NCBI GenBank assembly: GCA_002633025.1
Contig: NMRB01001272.1
Location: 43,533 to 107,532, forward strand
Reading direction: 5' to 3'
DNA: 64,000 nt
DNA from: Notospermus geniculatus
Lineage: Eukaryota; Nemertea; Pilidiophora; Heteronemertea; Lineidae
The translations under genes and the position numbers were made by a program. This document shows positions 45,901-52,470 of the stretch, in pieces. The notes under the pieces are model-generated. The model was not told where the DNA came from. It worked only from the letters and a program-made list of their open reading frames with translations, and searched no databases. The first letter of the stretch is position 1. Each line of letters opens with the position of its first letter.

Positions 45901-48595
45901 TGAATAGACGACGGCAGCATTTTGTTTCAAAAACAGCACTGGGCGAAGGAAGAAACTGGAATCCTTGAAGAAATCCTGGCCTGTCAAAGCGTCGTCCGAA
46001 CTAAGAGGCAACAGGCGCCTGTGATTCCACTACTGCGCCATTCTGAAGACCTTTTAGGTATAACTGTACATTATAGAACTACATGTTACCTTTCAAAATG
46101 CGATGGTAAGACGTATTAACCCAGGGATGACATCAGGTTAACCCCTGATCTGCAACTGCCTGGACACATCTGCCATCCCCCACAACACTGGACGACTCAG
46201 ACATTATAAAAAGAATGACAATTCATTACTCCGTCTTAATATTCGATAATCATCCTTTTATTTGACAAAAAGCGCCCACATTCAAGGACCGGATGGACAT
46301 CTGGAAAAATCTCGGACGACAAATGAGATAATCAACAAACATCTGATCCTTTATCACTAGCATTAGTATGAGAGAGCATCTTCTTCACGGCTGAAAGATC
46401 GATACAAATCTCGCTCGGCCATGATTAATCTCGCGTAAACACCATCTGCCGGGGAGATGCGGTACTATAGGATTGTTGGCATAATTACAGTGATTGGATA
46501 CTCGAATTGATTGATGGGGTTTTTATCATAGTCATTATGTTGTTTGCTATGTGGTGTTTTTCGGAGATATGATAGGAGTGTTATGATTATCTTTGTTTGC
46601 ATATCCTCTTCACGATTGTCTCTTAATATGACCTTCCGGCGACCCTTGAAGACCTAAATGACAATCATACCGTTTTGTTACATCTGGGCTACATGTACAA
46701 AACCCTTCCAGGTGCTACGCACACAAGCTGCTTTGGCTGGTTTACTCTCGCCCCCAGTGGTTTGTTGCTCAAATAACTTCTACGTCAAAAACCACTGCAT
46801 AGTTCGCACAAAATGAAAACATGAACCGTAGATGCACTTACCTACGTCTTCGTGAGATTGACCAATGGCACGCCGTTCTTGGGACGTATAACCAAGGAAA
46901 AGAGAAGGCAACGATTTGATTGGCTCAAACAGTGACGCTCATGCTGCATCCCCATACGGTGCATTTTTGACCGCGTCCTTCGATACCACGCGATCAGAGT
47001 GTCCTCTATTGACTTTATTTCAGACTGCCTTCCAATCACAGCAGTGATTGGGCGAGAGCTACCCGGGGAGAGCTACACCTAAGGAGGTTCCGACGGTGAC
47101 GTCACGGATTATTTCCAAGATGGCGGGCCCAATATAAACAAATGCACGTGATTCACACCTTACCCCTCGACCGTTTTTCTCCACAATTTTCTCATATACC
47201 ACTTATTTCTGTCATTTCAGGTCATTGTGATGGAATTTCGTGGAAAGAAGATCGTCAACAGAGGGTGTGTGTCGAAACCGACTTTGTGCTCAAACTTTAC
47301 TTTTGACGACACGTCTCAAACGTGTTGTAAGGGAAACCTGTGTAATGGTGGACCGCATAAGAAACCGCAAGGTAAGGCGAAAATCAAATTGATTGAGCAG
47401 GTTTCTTTCAGCCCATTACCACTACCGCCATCTGCCCAGTACAGACAAAACTAAATGGGTCACCTGTCTTGAATTCAAGAGGAATCCTATTTAAATGTAG
47501 CAACGATGACAACTGCAATTGCAATGTAAAGATCACCAACTTTTAAGCGTTTCTAATAGTACTGCCGTTTCTTTGTTTTGTTTCTTTGGGGGGGGGGTCA
47601 AGACCCGGGGTCAAGACATTGCTTTCACAAAGAACCCTTATCTTTCCAGGCGGGCCCTACTCGTGCTATCAATGTGTCGGTTCCACCTCCAACACATCAA
47701 AGGTGTCTATGAACGTATACGCGAGCAAGACGATGACAGTTACCAAGGATTGCCTTGACGATTCTTTCAAACCGAACAGTCCTCACGTTGAGGTGAACCA
47801 TAACTGTATGAGTGGTTGTCTGGTATGTATAATATGTGTTCTTTGTCGTATATCATGGGACACCACTGGCCCACACACACTCGGACATGGTACGTGATGC
47901 ATCTACGTCGTGCCGTCATGTACATGACACGATGCATGGCGTGCCAACGTAAAAACTTCTCGGAAGAGAAACACACAAATTGGGACTGGTAACCTGGAGT
48001 GGCGTTGTGAACGTGGTGTGTCAATGGTCGTTCTACATGTAGGCATACATGTCCTAGGAGTAAACGAGCACAGTCATCAACTCAAAGGCACACAAACGTG
48101 CAAAGATGGACTCTACGATGTAAAGATGTCATGTAGATGTAAAGATGTACCGGTACTCTAAATTCTATATGTTGTTGATTTCAGAGTGCTACAATGGTAC
48201 CAACAGGGGATACCAGGAATCGTATCGTCATGCGAGGCTGCGCCCAACCAAAAGGACTCCCGTGCATTTCAATGGACCTAAATCGAGACGTCCTCAAAAT
48301 GATCGGTGGAATGGACAAGTATGATAATATGGCTCAAAAATGTTGCAATGCTCCCTTCTGCAATGCAGGAATCGCAGTGAATTTCGTCACGTACAATTCG
48401 TCAAGTTTCGAAACCGAATACAAGCTTCATAACGAGGAGAAATCTATTACGGATAAACCAGTGAACACTGCCGCCGAGAAGGGGAAAACTCGCCGAGTTA
48501 TAGGGGGCGCTGTTTCAACAATACGACAACCACACGTGGCATTTGCATGCAGTTTTTCAATACTAACGTTCCTTTTATCATTGGCTGTATCATAA
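18880..48595 (+). CDS. GPI-anchored protein with two LU (Ly6/uPAR) domains, 5 exons
   Basis: Exons 18880-18988, 23220-23422, 47221-47371, 47650-47822 and 48185-48595 join in one 1047-nt frame (348 aa) with GT-AG introns. Residues about 9-36 form a signal peptide. LU domain 1 (residues 42-146) has Y-Q-C-Y-Q-C at the start, ten cysteines and the closing C-C-K-G-N-L-C-N. LU domain 2 (158-272) has S-C-Y-Q-C, ten cysteines and C-C-N-A-P-F-C-N. A hydrophilic stalk and a hydrophobic tail ending L-L-S-L-A-V-S follow, typical of GPI-anchor addition. LU domains are disulfide-rich three-finger folds that bind proteins at the cell surface; the ligand here is unknown. Vertebrate uPAR, C4.4A and CD177 are multi-LU relatives by architecture only. 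The exon containing the start probably begins at a TTTCAG acceptor (18824-18829), implying an upstream untranslated exon. The ATG at 18904 has a better Kozak context (340 aa). Confidence 0.93.
19463..19807. repeat. Foldback with a partly duplicated internal segment
   Basis: Arms AGGTAACACCGTCTTTTAAA (19463) and the complement ending at 19626 enclose a segment with CTCTTGATGATGAGACTGAG and TATTCGAGTGCGGACACGAG. Both words recur together just outside the right arm at 19750-19804, so the interior was duplicated. Confidence 0.7.
20990..21065 (+). repeat. Dispersed repeat, partner at 29247-29320
   Basis: Shares CCAGGTTGACCAC, TAACCCATTGCATAATAATC (as TTACCCATTACATAATAATC), AGATT, TTTGGTTTT and GACATGTTTGTC/GGCATGTTCGTC with the sequence directly outside the left arm of the element at 29319. 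No function is evident. Confidence 0.6.
21138..21619 (-). mobile_element. Truncated copy of the ATGATGTTC-rich MITE
   Basis: An inverted copy of most of 50330-50916, with only scattered base differences. It keeps the terminal TGTCTACACGATCATACATT (as complement, ending 21619) but breaks off at 21138, lacking about 100 bases of the other end. Internally it consists of variants of TGTATGATGATGTTCAA and TTTCCCAACAAACTTGAACA. Confidence 0.85.
23024..23125. other. Assembly gap (102 Ns)
   Basis: A run of undetermined bases flanked on the right by a poly-C tract (23126-23137). It ends 94 bases before LU exon 2, so the gap could hide intron sequence but not the exon itself. Confidence 0.99.
23220..23422 (+). 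CDS. LU gene exon 2: first half of LU domain 1
   Basis: Follows a TATTTTTCAG acceptor and ends at GTAAGT in phase 0. It holds Y-Q-C-Y-Q-C, then D-A-C, K-D-C and Y-G-C, with an N-T-T sequon. It begins 94 bases after an assembly gap. Confidence 0.93.
23667..23791. mobile_element. Foldback element with GCGGCAAAACT ends
   Basis: Left arm GCGGCAAAACTCAATGCGG then TAGGGGTGTTTTT; the right arm is its complement (ACACCCCTACCGCATTCAG to GCCGC). A centre with TCGACTGAC and GTCAGTCGA extends the pairing. One arm has a poly-A expansion (23753-23763). Confidence 0.8.
27391..27452 (+). repeat. Two-copy tandem repeat
   Basis: GAGCAAATGGCCAATAGGCC and GAGCGCACGGCCAACAGGCC, each followed by TCTTGTTA, lie 35 bases apart. 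A small local duplication. Confidence 0.6.
29319..30508. mobile_element. Long-armed foldback element carrying a nested insertion
   Basis: The left arm (29319-29512) pairs with the right arm (about 30065-30278 plus 30493-30508). Shared words include TATAGGCCGATTTAAAGCTG, AACTGCATGAACAAAAAC, ACACCTCC, AACATGATAGAC, TTTGGTGGC and CCACTGTATTCA. The right arm is interrupted by a 210-base element at 30279-30488. The roughly 550-base centre has no transposase-like frame, so the element is non-autonomous. Confidence 0.85.
30279..30488. mobile_element. Nested foldback MITE with TTAA target duplication
   Basis: Terminal inverted repeats TAGACGTTKGCTAAGCTAAC extend about 90 bases into each arm (AACTAAATTTTTCACC and GGGGCTTTTGGTG near the loop). 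It is flanked by TTAA on both sides (30275-30278 and 30489-30492). The uninterrupted left arm of the host element reads GATTTAAAGC at the same place, which is the empty site. Confidence 0.88.
37044..37202 (+). mobile_element. Three-copy short MITE, copy 2
   Basis: Plus-oriented copy with CCTCAATAGGTGTCACTAGT, GGTTAAAACTATTGAAATGA, ATCAATTTCCCACA and GTGCTGCCCTCTATCGTAG. The ends are more diverged (AATGAGGACCATAAC and, inverted, CAATGGGGATGATAAC) than in copies 1 and 3. Confidence 0.85.
38018..38191. mobile_element. Foldback element with CATCCTGCG ends
   Basis: Arms CATCCTGCGGCGAAAGTCGG, CCATGACAGGACAGAAGG and GGGCCTAGTGCATTGTACA on the left are matched by their complements on the right (TGTACAAATGCACTAGGCCC, GACCTGTCATGGCCGACTTT, CGCAGGATG). 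The right arm has a short extra stretch around 38130-38150. Non-coding. Confidence 0.82.
39328..39389. repeat. Short perfect inverted repeat
   Basis: GTTAGCCTACATGTA and its exact complement TACATGTAGGCTAAC flank a 32-base loop. The arms are built from the two abundant words of this genome (ACATGTA, TAGGCTA), so it may be incidental. Confidence 0.5.
42435..42510. repeat. Short inverted repeat with GGCTGTTGTAAAA arms
   Basis: GGCTGTTGTAAAA and TTTTTACAACAGCC flank about 35 bases. A possible small foldback, with no second copy seen. Confidence 0.45.
44245..44366. mobile_element. Foldback MITE with 5-base target duplication
   Basis: Arms CAGGGTTGGAGCTA and TTTTAGCCAAAGTAAAGAAA, then CCTATTGTTCA, are matched by complements on the right. 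The element is bounded by CATGT on both sides (44240-44244, 44367-44371). ACATGT is very common here, so the duplication could be coincidental. Confidence 0.82.
44715..44800 (+). repeat. tRNA-like B box, possible SINE head
   Basis: GGGTTCGAATCCCGG (44769-44783) is a good Pol III B box. The upstream AAACACACGTTTAAGTGTGT forms a hairpin. An intact tRNA cloverleaf is not visible, so a tRNA-derived SINE remnant is more likely than a gene. Confidence 0.4.
47097..47150. promoter_or_regulatory. CRE, YY1-like and E-box cluster upstream of LU exon 3
   Basis: TGACGTCA (47097-47104), AAGATGGCGGG (47117-47127) and CACGTG (47145-47150) lie within 54 bases and 71-124 bases before LU exon 3. This resembles a proximal promoter. 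Whether a transcript starts here is unknown. Confidence 0.4.
47221..47371 (+). CDS. LU gene exon 3: second half of LU domain 1
   Basis: Follows a GTCATTTCAG acceptor; phase 0 in, phase 1 out at GTAAGG. It carries R-G-C, T-L-C, an N-F-T sequon and the family-defining C-C-K-G-N-L-C-N. Confidence 0.95.
47650..47822 (+). CDS. LU gene exon 4: first half of LU domain 2
   Basis: Follows a TCTTTCCAG acceptor; phase 1 in, phase 0 out at GTATGT. It holds S-C-Y-Q-C-V-G, K-D-C, H-N-C and G-C, paralleling exon 2. Confidence 0.94.
48185..48595 (+). CDS. LU gene exon 5: end of LU domain 2, stalk and GPI signal
   Basis: Follows a TTGATTTCAG acceptor in phase 0 and ends at TAA. It holds R-G-C, L-P-C, K-C-C-N-A-P-F-C-N, a hydrophilic linker of about 50 residues and a C-terminal hydrophobic stretch (F-A-C-S-F-S-I-L-T-F-L-L-S-L-A-V) with no cytoplasmic tail. 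Confidence 0.95.
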   Translation, partial: SATMVPTGDTRNRIVMRGCAQPKGLPCISMDLNRDVLKMIGGMDKYDNMAQKCCNAPFCNAGIAVNFVTYNSSSFETEYKLHNEEKSITDKPVNTAAEKGKTRRVIGGAVSTIRQPHVAFACSFSILTFLLSLAVS

Positions 48596-49584
48596 GGAAG
48601 ATGAAGTGTACATGTATATGTAAAAAGGAAAAAGCTGTGAAAAAATCAAAAGAGAACGACAAAACTGTACCTGTATATAGAGGGCGCTGCCCAACATCGA
48701 CACATCGTAAATGCGATTGCTGTGAGAAGATCGCCAGTTCAAATTCTTCAATCCCGAGTATACGCATTTTCAGCTAACTTCGTGGATGGAATCAAGATTT
48801 CACTGATAAATGTAGGGCCTACATGTATATATGCGTCGTAGGCTAGAGGGCCTGTCTGGATGGACTGACAGTCACGACAGTAGGGTTTACAGACATTGCA
48901 CTGCTTGAAAACTTTAGTTACCCGGTTCTACCGGTAGGCCCTACATAATATTTCGCTATATGTACGTAGCCCTACTCCATGTTGAAAATGGCAATATTGT
49001 CACGCTTGACGAACATTACTGTACAATGTAGGCCTACAATGTCATGTACATGTATATGGAAAAATGCACGCCTTACCTGATTCTGTTACGCATTGCCTAT
49101 CTACTGCTTGAAGTACATCCATAACCATTGACGGGAACTGTCGTACATGTAGGTGAAGCGAGTTTTGAAAAGCCAATAATGATATTCCAGTTTGAGACTG
49201 GTCGATTGACGTGTAAATATTGTAAATAATCCAAAAGAATATAACATCGTCCCGGGAAATATAGTCAGTGGATGACCATTGCATGCTGTACAGTGAACCA
49301 TCCCGGGGCGACGTGCACACGATCCTGTGAATCACTGGAGGCCTCCGGAAGGGCGTGTTCCCGCGTACGCGAACCGCAGTCAACAGAAATCTAATGGAAT
49401 ACGTGTAGACCTACATGCAGGCCTAGGCCATTGATTAGGCTACTTGGCGTAGATTACAAGGAAACGCCCTGCTGAATGTCGTTATTATGTCATAGTTATG
49501 CAATTTTAAGTAGGCCTAGTTGTGAATTTCAAGGGCTACCAGAAAAGAACATGGTACGGTACTTTCAGTAGGCCTTTTTGGAAC

Positions 49585-49590
49585 AATAAA
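49585..49590 (+). terminator. Candidate poly(A) signal 1 of the LU gene
   Basis: AATAAA about 1.0 kb after the LU stop codon. One of three plus-strand candidates; choice needs transcript data. Confidence 0.3.
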
Positions 49591-49784
49591 AATAACGTCT
49601 ACTGTGGGCTAAAACCTTTTGTTCTGGGAGGTATACTAGTAAACGACAAATACATGTAGCGCTCTGCACAGTTCCTGTTCACGGTCAGACACTCAGACAA
49701 ACAAACCGAAATTGACAAAGTGGATGATCTAACAGTGGAATAATGTCCGTTTATTGCGAAATGATTTCGATCAAACACACACTC

Positions 49785-50010
49785 GTCCCCATGCAGTGCT
49801 TGCATTTGGCCATCAATATAGACCCAAACACTGGCACGATTCGCGCCAAAAGTGAAGGATCACCGCTGTTTGACGAGGGGTCCAATCATAGCCATCATCA
49901 CAGGTTTAACCCACGTCGCAACACACTTTCTGATTGGCTAAGGTACGTGTAGGCCTACACTGTGCATTCATACTCGCGGCAGATTCCCTGCGGAGATTGC
50001 TAGAATCGGA
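49785..50010 (+). repeat. Dispersed repeat, copy 2 (partner at 17166-17440)
   Basis: Contains the same ordered blocks as copy 1, including AAAAGTGAAGGATCA, GTCCAATCATA, AACACACTTTCTGATTGG and ATACTCGCGGCAGATTCC. Same orientation, 32.6 kb away. No coding capacity. Confidence 0.65.
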
Positions 50011-50305
50011 CGGTTTCCGCGCCGGCGCGAATAGTGATAGGCCTACTGTACTTTGAGGATCGCTCAACTGAAGCAGTTTCAGAGCGCGGGAAACGTCGTG
50101 GATACCCGCAGTTTGAAACCGCGGGAGGAGTTTATTTAGAACAAGGCCTCATCCATGAAGGATGTGGTTGTCTTTGTGAGGTAGGCCACCGCCGATTGTA
50201 AATAGTAAAGTAGTTAAACTACAAACTACAATGTGCTAAGATGAAATGAGTAATGATTTATTAAATGTGGAGATTATGTGCAATCTTGAAAATATGATTC
50301 TTTGT

Positions 50306-50311
50306 AATAAA
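50306..50311 (+). terminator. Candidate poly(A) signal 2 of the LU gene
   Basis: AATAAA in TTGTAATAAACATG, followed 18 bases later by the left end of the MITE at 50330. If used, cleavage would fall at or just inside the element boundary. Confidence 0.35.
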
Positions 50312-50329
50312 CATGTTTCTCTAATCTAA

Positions 50330-50916
50330 AGGTCTGTCTACACGATCATACATTTTTTCAAAACATCATCATACATTTGTATGATGATGTCCAAGCTTGT
50401 TTGTCGATTTCTGTCTTGTGACAATGCAGCTAAAATTTTGAACATCATCAAACATTGTTCAAAACAGCATCATAGACTTGTATGATGATGTTCAAGTTTG
50501 TTGGGGATTTCGATCTACAGTCCAACATTCATGGACATTGTATGATGAAGTATGATGGAGAAAGGATAATGTTGGATGATGTTCAAGTTTGTTGGGAAAA
50601 CCGTCCACACGATCATACATTTGTGCCTGAACATCATCAAACATTTTTCTTGGGATGTTTTGCATTGGCAAGATGAAACATGCAGCTAAAAATTTGAACA
50701 TCATCATACATGTTCAGGTTTGTTGGGAAAACAGTCCACACGATCATACATTTGTCCATGAACATCATCACACAAATTTGAACATCATCATACATGTTGG
50801 TTGCTGTTCAAGTTTGTTGGGAAAACAGCCTACACAATCAAATATCTGTCCATGAACATCATCATACAAATGTATGAGGGTGTTTTGAACAAATGTATGA
50901 TCGTGTAGACAGGCCT
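50330..50916 (+). mobile_element. ATGATGTTC-rich MITE, full copy
   Basis: A 587-base element with terminal inverted repeats AGGYCTGTCTACACGATCAT continuing into ACATTTGTTCAAAACA-like sequence. It is flanked by TAA (50327-50329 and 50917-50919). Its interior is a head-to-tail and inverted patchwork of ACATCATCATACATTTGT and GTTCAAGTTTGTTGGGAAAA units. The small open frames inside are repeat artefacts. Confidence 0.87.
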
Positions 50917-51487
50917 TAAGGAGCCGGTAAAACTGACACCGAAAGGTGGCGCCGGAACTGATTCTATTTCTGCCCTTTCTTTCTGTAGGCCTATTCTTTT
51001 ATCATTACACGTCATTCATTTGTTGCATCCAATATCGGTTACAAAGACGGATCATTCTGTATCCTTTAACAGTTCCATAGGCAAAGAAATACAACATGGC
51101 ACAATCTGAAAAAAATACGTCTCAAGGCCATGACGTCACTGACCTCGATACTCGCAGCGCCATCTATAATTTTACAGGCTCCCTATTCGTGGATTACAGG
51201 AATACATAAGTCAATTGTAAAAACATTCCATATCAATATAGCGGTCCTAGTGCGACTGGCGTATGCTTGTGAATAATATAATTACATGTGCGTGTACATA
51301 ATATGAGAGACATTCCATGATGTTCTGTGTTTGTACAAATAATTTGAAAAAGGCGAAGACTATTTGAATTGTATGCTCAAAATACAAGAGTCAAAGTATC
51401 ATCATAGCTGTAAACCATAGTGTAATAGCTATGATGTTAATTTGCTGTCCGTATGTACATGTAACATTTTCACTGTATCCTTAAATG

Positions 51488-51493
51488 AATAAA
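51488..51493 (+). terminator. Candidate poly(A) signal 3 of the LU gene
   Basis: AATAAA in AAATGAATAAAGAGCATC, 2.9 kb after the LU stop codon, beyond the MITE. Confidence 0.35.
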
Positions 51494-52296
51494 GAGCATC
51501 TGTAACGACTTCGATGTAAAGAGATGAAGAATCAACTGTACTCATTCGATACAAAAGACACGTCAAAGTATCCAGATGCGTTTCTGTTGCCGCTCTCAAC
51601 CTCTCTATGTTCTGATCCCCTGTGGTTGAAGATCGTCTACCTGAATGAGGAAATTGGTGATTGTGTGCAGTACATGTTAATCTCTTCGGACTGGAAAGCT
51701 CTTTCCGCGCCTTTGCTACCCCAAAATTACGGAAATCATGTCAAAATGTAAATATCGAACATAAATGGTAAATAAATTAATTATACTTTTATACGAAGTA
51801 ATGCTTTTTCATTATCATTTTTTCATGAAGCTAGCCTGCCTCCCCCTCCAGCAGTTTGGGCTATTCTTCTCGACAGAAAAAAAACTGCCGTCGAAGAGAG
51901 TAGGTCATCACCGGCAAAGCTAAGGTTGAAAGATTGTCCAGAGTGTAAATTCTCCAGGTTGTTCCGCCCTGACAAGGAATCTAAGTCTGATTTTGTTGTT
52001 GAACAGAAGATAAGATATGTGACACTTGCGTCAATGGGCCATTTCTTTGTGTAGCAAAGCAACTACTTGCCTACGCACACCATTCAAAGAGGATGGAAAT
52101 AAAGTCGGGAAATTGTCACCGTACATTAAAATGAGTATGCATGTCGGTGATCAGAGGAGCAAAACTATGCCACGACCACTTTTTTCAACCGTTTTTCTTT
52201 GCCACAAGCCAATATGAATCCAAACAATCACGTCGTCCCTGAAAAATGTTACAACGCCCCTGCAACAATGAGTAGAGGTAGTTCAGTATTTGTCCG

Positions 52297-52470
52297 CTAA
52301 ACGGCGCCGTTAATATCCGCGACCCGTGTGCTTCTTTGAACTTTCCAGTGCAGTTCTGCGTATGTGATCTCGTGCAGGGGAACTCGCACTAATGTCGGAC
52401 TGTTGCTGCTGATCGAGAGGAAAATCGCCGTGGCGATGTTGAAAGCGAAGGCCACGGCCGGCAGATGAAA
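52297..52470 (-). CDS. Urea transporter exon 6: second LP box and C-terminus
   Basis: Follows a TTCTTTTAG acceptor. It encodes L-P-A-V-A-F-A-F-N, the last membrane helix, then V-R-V-P-L-H-E-I-T-Y-A-E-L, matching the conserved C-terminal P-L-x-x-[IV]-T-Y of the family, and a 20-residue tail. Confidence 0.94.
   Translation of the reverse strand, partial: FHLPAVAFAFNIATAIFLSISSNSPTLVRVPLHEITYAELHWKVQRSTRVADINGAV

Larger units (their letters stand above)
23423..47220 (+). other. LU gene intron 2 (23.8 kb)
   Basis: This intron splits LU domain 1. No exon with a supported frame was found on either strand. It holds the foldbacks at 23667, 29319, 30279, 38018, 39328 and 44245, a MITE copy at 37044, small tandem repeats (27391-27452), an ATTT microsatellite (38608-38634), poly-C/G tracts near 41216 and 42371, and a Pol III B-box-like site near 44772. 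The last 130 bases contain promoter-like motifs. Confidence 0.6.
48596..52296. other. Convergent 3' region between the LU and urea-transporter genes
   Basis: No coding exon is supported. For the plus-strand LU transcript, AATAAA occurs at 49585, 50306 and 51488; the last (ATGAATAAAGAGCATCTG) has a typical context. A dispersed repeat (49785-50010) and the MITE at 50330 lie inside. Short open frames at 51524-51751 (+) and 51823-52062 (-) have no recognisable content. A TGACGTCA lies at 51131-51138. Confidence 0.55.
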
